Under the pieces are notes generated by a model. It was given only the letters and a program-made list of their open reading frames with translations, ran no database searches and was not told the origin of the DNA. A DNA stretch of 64,000 nt, taken from positions 29,179,529-29,243,528 of the forward strand of contig CM040101.1 in the NCBI GenBank assembly GCA_022496805.1, given 5' to 3'. This stretch comes from Pohlia nutans (Eukaryota > Streptophyta > Bryopsida > Bryales > Mniaceae). The number at the start of each line of letters is the position of its first letter. The stretch's first letter is position 1. This document shows positions 46,086-57,443 of this stretch, piece by piece. The translations under genes and the position numbers were made by a program.

Positions 46086-48586
46086 ATTCGTTTAGTTGGG
46101 ACTATTCCGTACAGTTGGGACAAAACTGGAAGACTAGAATTGAGAATTTTGAGTATTATGGGCCACCTATATAGTCGTTTACACGAGCTTGGCTTTATTT
46201 TTCTTGCATGAGATGTACAACAACTAATCTTGGTGGTCAATAGTTGGACAATAATGCAGACAATCATGAAGTTTCTTTTCTCAAACATACGTTGAATGTT
46301 CCTTAACACACTGTCAGGTTCTATTGGTTGGGGGTGACCAACTGGAGATGTGGCATAAATGATGAACACGAGTGGCACGGACAGCCTTGATTGTTGCGAT
46401 GATATAATATCCTCTGTTTCGTGAGGTTGCTACCCTGTCACGTGAGAATGACATTTTCAATTCTGCGTTACAAAAATGTTTTCCTACTCCCACTATCGTG
46501 GACTCAAATCACCTGGGTTGCATCTATAGCACGCTAGCAATCAATCACTACGTCCCACTTAATTAAAAATATGAATTTGAATAACGTGTAAGATTTAGGT
46601 TGTGGTTCAAGCGGTGGATTCATTACTGATGGTATGCAGCCTATACACAGTTGAAGATGTCTTCACAGTTTCTGATATTCAGAGGTAACAGAGGTTTGGC
46701 TGAATGCTAGAATGTTTGATTTCATGATATTGTATGTTGTGTTGGACAGAGTTATAGTTCAAATCCATAAATGGAATTTCGTGGTACCCTTGAGAAAAAT
46801 ATTTCTGTCGTTTTCAAGCGGTGAACTCGGCTTCAAATGAGGTATCGAAGCTGAAAAACTAAAATCATTTGTTTGGCATTCAATCATTCATAGTTGAGGT
46901 TGTTTGTTCCAGCTCTGGATTGTAGTTTGTGTTTCAGGAACTTCAATAATGGTCAGATTCTCAAACAGCGGCTTAGTTCGTGACAAACACGTGCAAGTTT
47001 TTTCATTTCTTGTAAACTATCAAATTGTGCGATTCATTGACTTCCCTAAAAACACTCATATTTTTGTCATTCCGTTTTGATTGGTGTACTTACCTGGTTA
47101 ATTCTTCATCATAAATGACAATATTTGTAGAACACCAAACTTCGAACTGCACACTCGTCCGGACTGATTGCATTCATTATTTTCAATGAAATGTTTTTGG
47201 TACCTCTGCCTTTGGCTTTGCCATAGTTGTACAGCCCTAGTCTTAGTATGACATAATACTGTTTATATCTGTTATATCTTCATGAACTCCTACTTCAGCT
47301 CTGGGATTGGTAATGCAAGTGCTTGAGAATATTGTTCCACTGATGCAAATCATATCTCACGTACAGCCATTTCGTTGTGGATTGTTTTGTCACTGTCCGT
47401 TTATAATCCTCCCAGTATGTATGTGCCCCAATACAAAAATTCCGCAAATAGTGCCATTATATCTGCAAATATTATGCATTGCGTGTACATTACCCACGTA
47501 CTCGGGCAACATGATAAGGATGCCATCCTTCGTATCTACATTTAGTACTTTGAACGAGCATATTATTGTATGTTGTGATCATTGCTCCTTTCTAATGTTC
47601 GGATGCTGAACTTGCAAACATTGTTTGAAAGAACACTGCGGTTCTGACCTATAATTCCCTATCTTTGTTTATATACGGCATATGATCCATTGTCCACTGC
47701 ATCTGTGCAACTTGTAGACTTCAAAAACTCCCAATTTCATGAATATGCCCCAACTAAACATATATTGCCATACGTCCTCTCCCATGAATATAAATCCTGA
47801 GTGTCGATGTGGTCAAAGTAGACAGATTGAAGTTTCACAGTTCCTGTTGAACGTGTGAAACGATTTCTTCACTTTGCTTACCTACCACCCGTACATTTGC
47901 ATACAAGACCTCTGTCATATATGTGTTGTTCCAAAAAGATCTGTTTAGAGTGTTCGTCATACATCCCTGCAAACGTCATGGCGCCTAATACAATGACTAC
48001 CGTATGTGAACACGGCAGAAATACAGGTCACATAGTGGACTGGCTTTTCCAGAATGCGGTACAAAATCACTATAATTATTTCCTACGGAATTTTGTCATA
48101 TTCCTAGGACTGTTCATGCTACGGAATTTTGTCCCACATTCTATATAAGTGAGCTGTACTATTCCTATTTTTGTTACTTCTATCGTACATAATACTCCAT
48201 AGTTGCAAAAACAATACCCGGTACACATTTTTCTCCATTGCTTGTTCACTTATCAAGGAGGGAGTGACTGCCGGCATTTTCATTCGAATTGGTCTTTCCC
48301 ATAGACTGTACAACATGTTTTTCATGTGCATACTGAGATTCAAAAGAAACAACGACAATATTCATTTAGTTGGGACTTGTTGAAGTCTACAACCGGCATA
48401 GATGCAGTGGGCAATTGCTTCAGAAATTCAGAATTTGATGTAAAGTCCCAACTACAGTCATATTGCCACCATTGCTTCATTATCAAACTGAATAAATTTA
48501 ATTACGCTTATTCTGCTCGCTGCTTCTACAGAAGTTCGAAACTTTGTTATGTTCGGTGTATATTGTTGCGGTCTTTGGTATACATT
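46086..48586. other. no gene recognised
   Basis: 2.5 kb without a convincing ORF or known repeat. Short ORFs on both strands (for example at 47307 and 47855) lack family signatures. Confidence 0.3.
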
Positions 48587-48588
48587 TA

Positions 48589-50213
48589 CAGTGACTCACA
48601 AAATTTAAAGGCCACCCTTTGTGAACATAAAAACTAGATATTATCTTGTAGACTACTGAGAATTAATTGGTAAAATTAGTCATAGAGAGCACATTTGCTG
48701 TGAGGAACATTTGTTGTAATTACATGGAAATGAGAAATTAAAAGAACTGTGCAACAACCATGGCCAAGAACTTTTGTTGATTTGATATGAAATCATGAAA
48801 ACACAAACTACACTTGATCAAAGTGTATGCAATGAACTTGAAAGCTACTAAGTAGCGAATGGTACATTATCTACAAGTCCCCCAACTTGTGTATCCACCC
48901 TTAGCTGCAAGAGCAACCACCCTTGTTGGCATTGTGCGAATGAGCTTCTGTACATATTCATGGTCAATGTTCTGCCAAACGACCTGCATCTTCTCTCACA
49001 AGTCATCTTTGCATGTTGGCAATGTGCCAGACAACCTTAAGCGTTTATCTACTTCATTCTACAAGTGCCCGGTAGGATTTAAATGAGGACATTGCGGTGG
49101 CCACTCCAACACGAAAAACTCTAGCCTCCCCAACCATCGTTGAACTAGACCAGATGTGTGCTCTGGGTCATTTTGATGCTGGAAGATCACTTGCGCTTCA
49201 TCAAGATCTTCTCTCCCAATGGTATCCCGTAATTGCGAATCCAAAAGGTCAAGATAAACTTGCGGATTCATGATGCCATCAATGCGGTAGTGATTTCCAA
49301 TATCTACCCAACTAATGCATCCCTGGATACCATAATGCCACCACCACCATTAACCGTAGGCTGCATATGACAATCACGAAGAGGCTCTGTAGGATTTGTC
49401 CAACACCACTGTCGGCCATCTAAACCAAAAACATTGAACTTTGATTCCTCTGACCATATGACATGGCTCCAATCTTCTAATTGACTTTCCTTTGAAGCCT
49501 TTGCCCATCGTAAACGCTTCTGTCTATGCTTCTTTGTCAACAATGGTTTCTTCTTTTTCACTCTAGATCGAAGCCCTTGCCGCCGGAAACATGGACTGAC
49601 GGTCTCCTTACACAAACAAAGACCCTGAGCTCGCAACTTACGACCTACAACTACTGCATTTCCTGATTTCGGCTCATTCAACATCCTCACAGCAAGTCTG
49701 TCATCACGTATGCTCAGAAGATGTGGTCTTCCTGATCGTGCACGATCATGCACCCGTCCATCTTCTTTGTATCGTGCTAGAGTGCCTCCAACTGTGCTAT
49801 GAGGAATGTGAAGATGAACTACTATGAAACGTTGAAAGATTCTTTGCCCACTCATAGCTATTATAACTTGTGAACGCTTATAAAAACTAGTTTTTGTCAT
49901 CTTGACTAGTCGAAGTTGTGAAGGCTTGCAACATATGACATGTAAAAGCTCTCAAATATCTCTATGCACATAGAAAACAAAAGTGAAGCAAGAAGCCACT
50001 GGAATGAACATATGTAGTTGGCCACCTTCAAGATTTATTGGACCCCTCCTACAAAAATTCAACACCTGTATCACCCACAGGAAGGCAGTTGCTACTGCAG
50101 CACATGATGCTGATTTAGCATACCAAATTTGGAGTGAAGATTCATCGTTGTCAATTGTCAGTCTGTGTAGTGCGGTTCGAATTAGCACAATATGCTATAT
50201 GTGTGAGTGACTG
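48589..50213. mobile_element. Tc1/mariner element, complete ends
   Basis: Terminal inverted repeats begin CAGTGACTCACA (left) and CAGTCACTCACA (right, on the complement). TA dinucleotides flank both ends (48587-48588 and 50214-50215), the standard target duplication of the superfamily. Length 1625 bp. It contains one transposase relic on the minus strand. Confidence 0.85.
48860..49900 (-). pseudogene. Tc1-type transposase, inactivated
   Basis: Starts MTKTSFYKRSQVIIAMSG with helix-turn-helix blocks (RFIVVHLHIPHSTVGGTLAR), then the linker and catalytic region. A 2-nt insertion near 49320 shifts the frame after GGGGIMV. The second part (49271 down to 49059) ends at TAG 49059-49061, where the family has Trp after the HL of its DLNPIEHLW motif. 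Readable sequence continues to about 48860 with another TGA at a Trp-like site. All three catalytic positions are altered: WSEES instead of WSDES, HQNDPEH instead of QDNDPKH, and NPTGH instead of NPIEH. The protein cannot be active. Confidence 0.85.
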
Positions 50214-50215
50214 TA

Positions 50216-50590
50216 CATAGAGGTGAGGCAGCTTTTTCATGACACTGTTACATTTCTATAGCTCTATAGTATAGCATGACTGTGCTCATTCAATCCGCAC
50301 CATACTCGTGTCCTATACCCTCTAAGTGGCACACCAGAATAGACATCAACAGCATTGGCATCACTACATCATGCATTCTATATGATGACTGTATTGTCTG
50401 TGCAGTCTTCCGTGGTACTTGTCACATCTATTGTTGTTGGAGTGGCATTTCTATATTTCGTCACACATCATACCCCCATGCTTTTCAACATGCATTCTTT
50501 CCTACAATGTTGTGGCAATTGCAACATTGTTGTTCATATATGGAACAAAAAAGCTGTGCTCATAGCTGTCCTTGTACTAAATACTACTCA
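50216..50590. other. no gene seen
   Basis: Spacer right of the Tc1 element; nothing recognised. Confidence 0.3.
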
Positions 50591-50595
50591 GTGTA

Positions 50596-52005
50596 CTAGT
50601 CAGTAACATTGCCGACGCTCACAGTACTGAAAGCGATGGGCACGAAACTGAGGGCTTCCTTTGCATCTCTGAGAGCTTGCTCGTGTGCCTCAATACGAAC
50701 CTCCACATTAAGACAGTGTATGAAAGTCTCGATGTTTTGCATATTGAAGGACTGGAGTTTTAAGCTTTCCGTAGAATATTCAATACACACTCTCTGGCTT
50801 CATGGTGGCTGTAGGACTTCTCGGGAGCTTGTCGAGTTCATAAAAATCTGCCTAGTACTGTCCATGGGCATACTTGTTTCATTGGGACAATCCCCTATGT
50901 TCTCGTGGATAATGGTCCTTTGCATGTATGCCCATCGGACATTTCAACGCGTCCCAACCGCTGGCAACTCCCAATGAAACATATATTTCTTTGTGTACAT
51001 TCCTGCTGCTATTGCAAACTGCCAGTTCGAGTGCGTATGGTAGAACTATGAACATGATGAAACAATTATGGCAGCGAAGGAGTCATCTGTGATTGCCTCA
51101 TTGCAGTACGATATTGGAAACCAAATAGAAGAGTGGTAGCTTGGTACGGTAGTGATGCAAAACGTGAAAGCCGAATAAGAACAAACTCTCATTCACAGAC
51201 GACGACAATCCACAGTTGTCCATAGGTGATTGCCACCCGGTAGTATACAATTGTCTGCATAGTATTGGAAACAATGTTCACCCCACGTCCCGTTGCACAC
51301 CCCACTGGGCAGCATCTGAACAGTTCATGCTTTTAGCAATATTTCATACATTGTCATTCATCATGCAAATGAGCACGGTCACTGACAATACATGATTCAA
51401 CACTCTTGCAATGCATGCCGCCGGGGTGGACACGATGTCAGGGTCAACATGTTGCACAAACTATGCAAACGATTGTATACTGCAGGGTGAAAATCACCTG
51501 TGCACAACGTTGTGACGTCGTTCTTGTGATTGAGAGTCCGCTCTCTTACGGGATTCACGTTTTGCCTCTCTACCGCACCAACCTCCCACTCCTCTCTTTG
51601 GTTCCAATATCTTGTTGCACTGTCAACCACAAACCATTCCTTCAGTGTCATCCTTGTTTCATGGTTTCTCTAGTTCTCTGCTATAGTCCCCGTGCACAAT
51701 TATTGAATAGAAACAGCAACGTCCGTACAATCGTAGTCAGCCTTCTCTAACTTCATTCACCTCTCTTAGTCCTACAACCCCGATAAACATAGAAAGCATG
51801 TATTGAATCTTCTACGGAAATCCTAGAATTCCAGGCCCTCAATATGCAAGACATCGAGACTTCCATTCAATGTCATGATCCGGAGGTTCATCCGGTGCAA
51901 ATGGAGGGGGACTTCTCCGAGGAAGGTTGTGCGTCGGGATGCCTACAACCTTGAGTGACGTGTCTGCCGGCCATGGTGAATACCCACCCCGGCGACAGTG
52001 GCTCT
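50596..52005. repeat. diverged inverted repeat (arms about 50.6-50.83 and 51.74-52.0 kb)
   Basis: CAATATGCAA...ACATCGAGACTT on the minus strand near 50740 matches the plus strand near 51845, together with GTATTGAAT...TTCTACGGAAA nearer the loop. Translated outward, both arms keep the same frame (FNMQNIETFIHC against LNMQDIETSIQC), so each seems to hold a remnant of one coiled-coil coding sequence. Confidence 0.55.
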
Positions 52006-53298
52006 GATCTCCAACCCGTTCTCTCTTCAAAGTAGACGATGTGTAAACTTCCAGTCTTTCTCCACGTATGCCATCATTGCCTCCGTGGAAGGCATCATGA
52101 TAGGTCTGAGTTGTACCTCATGAAGCCATCATTGCAGGTGGCCCTATACTCAGATTTCTTTAGGCGGATTTGGTATAGACCCAGTGGGCCGTTGCCCACT
52201 GGATCTTCAGGCCATGTCCACAGCAAACTTGCCTACTACTGTATTGTCCGCCTCAATCGGGAGTCTTTCCAACTCAGCGCAGTACTAGAGTACTATACTG
52301 CACACCAGAGGAAGCAGTTCACTTTTTGAATAATTACATGAATTCAATAATAAATTGACATGACTGACTTTACTTCTATAAATTATAATTGTAGAGCACT
52401 GCCACGGAGCACCAACGGCTGGTGCTTCGCACTACCATTTTATACCAGCGCTGTACTAATAAATGCATCAATACTATTCTACCGTCGATGTACTGATAAA
52501 GGGCGACTACAACTGTAGTGTATGTAAGTAGGGGCCTGCAGTGCTTCGGATCACATTTTGGCAGCGACAAATATCTTGAGCGACGAATATGCTGACATCT
52601 GCGTTACAAGTTGTGCTTTGAGAGTCCTTACGATGACGACGCCGTATCAGGGATGTATCTATTTAGCTTTCGCCGACTACGCGGATTGTATTCCGGCACA
52701 CAGACTCTTCCCCGCTGCAGGATTCATATCCACAGACAGCGCTATCATGTCAAGCCTCTGACGACATGGTCACAAAAAAAGCTACGAAAGATGTCTGCTT
52801 CTAGTTCGCACATGAAAATCAACTTATGGACACACTCGACAGACCAGCTTACCTTCAGAGGACGGTGACGATCCACACTTAGCCTATTTCCCTGAGCCAA
52901 TGACAGTGGAACTTATCAAAACAGAGCTTAACGACGTGCGTGTACTGTGTAACTCCGAAGACAGGTTACGAAAACATGTGTCAGTCATGCAAGGCGTGCG
53001 CACTTTATGAATACAACGGATATTTCTTATATTTTCCGAATTATAAGTCTGCCTTCAGCTTTGCTGAAAGGCTACCAGTCATGAAAATGTTGTTACTGTA
53101 ACAGGCTCAATATAAGTGAGCTCCAATCCAAAATGTTATTGCTTGCTTCTAGTCCCGAATATAATCGTCTTCCAGACACTATGTCCAAGTCTTTACAAGA
53201 AGTAATTACAAAAATCTACAAAGACTGCTACACGGCTGTCTTCACAGTGCTGAGGACGGAGTCCTTGTCTTCAGGTTCACGCCTCCTTACGAAGACGA
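52006..53298. other. no gene recognised; one family E palindrome
   Basis: A 22-bp near-palindrome with half-site CCAGTGGGC lies at 52181-52202 (two mismatched pairs at the centre). Otherwise only short uncharacterised ORFs. Confidence 0.4.
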
Positions 53299-55058
53299 TC
53301 ACTTTCCCTGTAGACAGACCCCGCCCTTTTCCTTTAAGTTGACCACCAATTCATCAATCAAGACACTACCGAACCGACTGGACAATAGTTGAATCGCAGT
53401 TAAATGCAGTTGTAGTTGCTGTGCTGATAAACTGACCTGTACATCCGCATCGGTGCGCATCCCCACGAACTGCTCTAGTATGTCACCTTCCTGCACAGCC
53501 AGGTACTGAGATTTTAGTCTAATGCTTGGGTTCGCATGAGGGAGGGAATGATGGGAGTCATGATCCTTTGTACCTGCGTGGAGGGTACCACCTCCACCTC
53601 TTCCGGCTGTGAGAGCTCCACCGCTTCTGATCCCGACAACTCTAGAGTGGATGCAACGGACGTTGTCAGTTGTGTGAGAAGGGTCGAAGGGGAGGATATG
53701 CACTCCACTTGTGCCATGCCTGCGCCCCAAAGCGACTCGTTCGCTTCGTCCCGTAGCTTCCTCTCCTTCTCTTGGAGCGCTCTCTCCATCTCCAGCTCCT
53801 TCTTCAGCTGCAGGTTCTGAAATTCAAGCTCCCGGTTATAGTGCACAGTGTCCTTGTTGATGGAGAGCTTGTCGGCGGAAATCTTCGAAAGCTGCACTCG
53901 CAAGGCCTTGGCTGCTGACATCTTCTTCTCAGATCCTTCAGGCAGCGCAGGCTCATCCGGATTGTCAGACAGGTCAGACACCGCGGGAGATGGATTGTGC
54001 CGCATCACCTCCCTCCACATCGCGTCTTCCTCATCGCTGTCGATGCAGATCGGATCGTCTCGGTTGGACACAAGCGGCACCGAAGTCTGCTCGACTTTGA
54101 CGGTGACCGTGCCCGGAGTTACTCCCACAATCGGGTCAGTCGGACTTGCGTGCTGTCCGGGCTCCATCTCCGTCGTCACCGACACCTCTGCGTGGACAGT
54201 TGGGGTAGGGACCTCCATCGTGTCGTGCTCCTCCGCAACATGTGCGACGACTTCGAGCGTGCTGGCCAGTGGGCAATTGCCCACTGGGGTCGTGTCCACC
54301 GGGCTCCCCGGTGGGCAATTGCCTACTAGGATGACCTCTGCCTCGCCACTGTCCAATCCAAGACCCTCTGTGCCCGGCTGCAGGCTGACAGGCTGGTCCC
54401 CTGTAGCTGCTGCCTCAGTCGTGGCTGAAACAGGACCAGCCATCGGGGTCTGCTGTGGGCCGCCACTCCTATCCTCCTCCATTGCCGTCGGGGATGGCGC
54501 TGACTGTGTCGGAGAAGGGAGGTCCGCAGTCTGTCCCGACGGACAAATGTCCATCGGCAGACTGAGATTGTCCGTCTTACCTTCGTCCGGCTCGTCTTCT
54601 ACCATATCGTGCAGGCCTCCGGAATGTTCGGATGTCGGCGACTCCCCGGTGTTCAAGTGCGCTGGCTCCGTCCTGCGCTCGTACTGGTCGTCCTTATGCA
54701 GCCACGGAGCGCTATCAATAGTGGGACTGGGACTTCCCTCCTTCTTCGTAGGCACTTGCTCGTCCGTCTCATCCCCCGATCCGGACACATCCTCATCACT
54801 ATTGTCCACCTCATAAGGATTCATGAACCTTCCCGAGTTCTCGTCGGATTCGTCGACACGATCCTCCTTCATCTTGCTCCGTATCTCTGCGGTATCCACG
54901 TCTGACTCCTCTCCAGAGAATGATCCCTCGGGCTGTTCCACTTCCTCGGCTGCCTTTGCTGGTGCCCACATATCAGTGGCGGGAATCACGTCATCGGTTT
55001 CCACACTGGTGTGGAGCCCGTTTTGATTGGTACCCCACTGTACAATGTTTAGGGTCAA
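53299..55058 (-). CDS. acidic, disordered coiled-coil protein with SUMO-interacting-type motif
   Basis: The main frame 55058-53514 gives 514 codons. The N-terminal two thirds are acidic, Ser/Pro/Thr-rich and probably disordered. PICIDSDEEDA (near 54045) fits a SUMO-interacting motif: a hydrophobic core followed by acidic residues. A charged coiled coil follows (RELEFQNLQLKKELEMERAL, near 53800). Near 53520 a one-base shift would extend the protein into a second frame ending at 53299 (QYLAVQEGDILEQFVG and further helical sequence), so a frameshift or small intron is likely. The twin VGNCP phrases are encoded by family E palindromic DNA. The plus strand also has a 322-codon frame here, which I take as the shadow. 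No family recognised. Confidence 0.5.
54266..54323. repeat. palindrome family E pair inside the acidic ORF
   Basis: A perfect 22-bp palindrome (half-site CCAGTGGGCAA) at 54266-54287 and a partial copy, GTGGGCAATTGCC, at 54311-54323. Confidence 0.85.
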
Positions 55059-55329
55059 CCATAAATAAATGGATAATTATAGGGTACATGGAGTGAAATT
55101 GAACCCCATCAGGAGAGCCTCTTAAAAAGAGACAAAGAACGGAAAGAGAACATGTAAATCTATATGTAGAATTTTATTTTTTGCTTTTTGTCTAATACAT
55201 AGTAATAGTGGTCAATCTTATCGAGCAAGTACTTCAACCAATTCGGAATAGGGCTTCAGCTATTCAATATAGGAAGCTATTGCTTCTAGTTCTAGTCTCC
55301 CCGTCTAAACACCAATTGTGACTCATTCT
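55059..55329. other. AT-rich spacer
   Basis: Lies between the acidic gene and SWIM copy 3; nothing recognised. Confidence 0.3.
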
Positions 55330-55626
55330 TCAATCCTCGGTCTTGATGATCCCAACAGCCATAAGAATATTTTTAACCTCATCCAAGCTGATAGTAGGAG
55401 CATGGATGTACGTGTCAACTTTATAGTCCAGTTTGCAAAAGAAACAAAAGATATAGTAGAGGTGTTTGCAGTTGACGTACTGGCCACGCCTCCCAACAGC
55501 TGCAGAGTTCATGCTGGCGTAATGTGGGCACGTACATGACGGAAAATTGCACAATGTGATACTGTACAAATTTTCGTCAGACTCCACCCCGGACTGGAGC
55601 ACGATTGTCAAACCCCGTTTTCCCAA
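55330..55626 (-). pseudogene. SWIM zinc-finger protein, copy 3 (truncated)
   Basis: 98 codons aligning with the last part of copy 2: IVLQSGVESDENLYSITL, SCTCPHY, NCKHLYYIF, IHAPTISLDEVKNIL. The SWIM cysteines and histidine are intact. Upstream similarity stops at about 55615, where sequence belonging to the CCGG-rich gene begins, so the N-terminal half is missing. Confidence 0.65.
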
Positions 55627-55690
55627 AAGCGGCTAGTTAGGGTTTCTAGGGCAACTAGGAGTAGTCTTTCCGCCATAAATAGGAGAAGTA

Positions 55691-57103
55691 ATGGCCATAA
55701 CGGCCCAGTTATTTATTTGGAGAGAGAGTGGCGTCCGTGCGCAGCCTAGAGGAATTACTGCAGGACTAGATAGGCGGCGGATTCCGGTTGGAAACCGGAT
55801 GGGAGACCGGATAGGTGAGGACGGGTCTCCGATGGACCCGGCCACGATCCGAGCATTGAAGTGGGCCGCTTTAAATTGGGCGACCCACTGTTCATTCACT
55901 CTCTACAGTTCCAGTCTTCCGCGCCAGCAGAATTTCATACTTCCGGATAGCAGTAGAGTTGATAGTGTGGGACCGGAGTTAGAGCAGAAGGAGCGCCAGA
56001 AACTTAGGCGCAGTTTGCGGAAGAGGAAGAGAGTACGTCCGGAGTCTGTAGCAATGGCACGGGGAGGAGAGAGTGCTGCAGGAAACCGAATCACGGAGAA
56101 GAAGGTGGTTCCGGTAGTGTCCCAGCACTTGGGCGATTTTGAGATGCTGCGCTGCGACCTCGCGACCATGAAATGCGAGGGGCTCCTGTACCGGAACTGG
56201 GATATCCAGGACACCGGAATACTGGCGGAAGTGCAGGGAAAGCCAGTGCCACCAGCCTTCCGGGGGAACAACATCCGGGGGAAGCGCACGCATTGGACTT
56301 GGGAGCACTGGAGCCGGACGTACGACCTTCCGGAGAGCGAGTACGGACTCGAATCCGGCCAGAAGGGGGACTCGGATTGGGTGAAGGGGCGGTTCTCCGA
56401 GATTTCGGAAAAAGACGGATTCCGGGTGGAGCATTGCCAGATACCCCAGGAGAAGCGGCTGCTCCAATTCCTGGTGCCCATCCTCAGTCCGGATAAGCCC
56501 ACCACTGTCACGATTAAATTGGCGAAGGGTATCTTCTCCGCGCTGCATTACAAAAGGACGATCGGATGGGGAGTTGTAATCCAGGAAATCGTCAACCGGG
56601 AGGCCATGAAGATCGGAGGATCAAAAGGTTGTCCCATTGCCCCATTCCTTTACCACATGTATGACAAGCACGGGTGTCTCACGGACAGGGAGAGGGCGAA
56701 ATTGGATAAACAGCCCTTGCCTGCACCAGACCGGAGCCCAGCCAAAGCACGCAAACTCCGTCCGGATGAAAGGAGCCAACCGGAGGAGCGACGGAAGAGA
56801 AGGAAGGAACCGGGAGGTGTCAACCCGCGACCGGAGGAACGCAGGAAGAAGAGGGAAGAACCGGAAGAAAGACAACCGGGAGGAAGGAGCCCTCAAACGG
56901 AGGAAAGGCAAAAGGAGAGAACGGAACCGGTAGGGAACACGAGACCGGAAGGAGAGGGTCCCTCCGTACACGCCCGGGGACAGCCGCCGCCGAAGCGGAA
57001 GCGGGTCATCCGGAGTGACGGAGGGGAGGATTCAGACCTCCGGGAGATTTCCCCTCCCCGGGGGATGCTTCACCTCTCCGGAAGAAGACCCCGATCCGGA
57101 TAA
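55691..57103 (+). CDS. hypothetical CCGG-rich gene product, possibly transposon-related
   Basis: The frame is open from ATG 55691, but ATG 56054 (MARGGESAAGNRITEKKVV) is the more likely start. Just upstream, TTTAAAT sits between GTGGG and CCCAC arms at about 55860-55889 and looks like a core promoter. From 56054 there is a globular region of about 200 residues (GDFEMLRCDLATMKCEG, WEHWSRTYDLPESEYG, ALHYKRTIGWGVVIQEI, APFLYHMYDKHG). A basic, low-complexity tail of RPEERRKR-type repeats follows. The APFLYHMY helix region faintly resembles plant 'putative transposon protein' domains, but I would not assign it. The DNA is loaded with CCGGA/TCCGG words in coding and leader parts alike. The coding continuation at 57107 is out of frame. 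Confidence 0.5.
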   Translation: MAITAQLFIWRESGVRAQPRGITAGLDRRRIPVGNRMGDRIGEDGSPMDPATIRALKWAALNWATHCSFTLYSSSLPRQQNFILPDSSRVDSVGPELEQKERQKLRRSLRKRKRVRPESVAMARGGESAAGNRITEKKVVPVVSQHLGDFEMLRCDLATMKCEGLLYRNWDIQDTGILAEVQGKPVPPAFRGNNIRGKRTHWTWEHWSRTYDLPESEYGLESGQKGDSDWVKGRFSEISEKDGFRVEHCQIPQEKRLLQFLVPILSPDKPTTVTIKLAKGIFSALHYKRTIGWGVVIQEIVNREAMKIGGSKGCPIAPFLYHMYDKHGCLTDRERAKLDKQPLPAPDRSPAKARKLRPDERSQPEERRKRRKEPGGVNPRPEERRKKREEPEERQPGGRSPQTEERQKERTEPVGNTRPEGEGPSVHARGQPPPKRKRVIRSDGGEDSDLREISPPRGMLHLSGRRPRSG

Positions 57104-57106
57104 AGA

Positions 57107-57405
57107 CTACTCTAGTGGACGGTAGAAGTGACCGTACCACTGCAGAAGCCGGTCCCAGCAACCGCAGAGCAAGTGCGCAGGAGAAAGGGAAACAGAAGGT
57201 GGGAACAGGACCGGAAGAGGAAATTGGGGAGCAAAACCGAGAGGATGCACCAGACCGGAGAGAGGAGCCCACCCCTGCAGCAGAGCCAAACCGGGAGGCA
57301 CAACAAGACGTACCGATCCTCGCGAGATCGGACGTCATGCTCATGCCAATCCGGGCAGCTTTGGACATGGTGGAGGGGCAATACACCCCACTTTACAATA
57401 CATAA
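57107..57405 (+). CDS. probable frame-shifted continuation of the CCGG-rich gene
   Basis: Acidic and basic low-complexity frame (RSDRTTAEAGPSNRRAS, EQNREDAPDRREEPT) ending LDMVEGQYTPLYNT. It has the same composition and CCGG density as the preceding ORF but lies in a different frame. It ends directly against repeat R2 sequence, so its true 3' end may be replaced. Confidence 0.4.
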
Positions 57406-57442
57406 AAATACATGTGCATATATACATACATATATATATATA
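57390..57442. repeat. dispersed repeat R2, end fragment
   Basis: ATACATGTGCATATATACAT followed by a TA run, matching the right end of the copy at 45925. Confidence 0.5.
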
Positions 57443-57443
57443 T

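Noticed and set aside
46086..48586. Genes at 47307 and 47855
   Set aside because: Short frames with no family signature, no splice context and average AT-rich composition.
53848..54816. 322-codon plus-strand ORF
   Set aside because: Shadow of the longer minus-strand acidic ORF; Ser/Cys/Gly-rich with no initiation context or domain.
55903..56548. Two minus-strand ORFs of about 190-200 codons
   Set aside because: Antisense by-products of the GC-rich CCGG gene; no domain.
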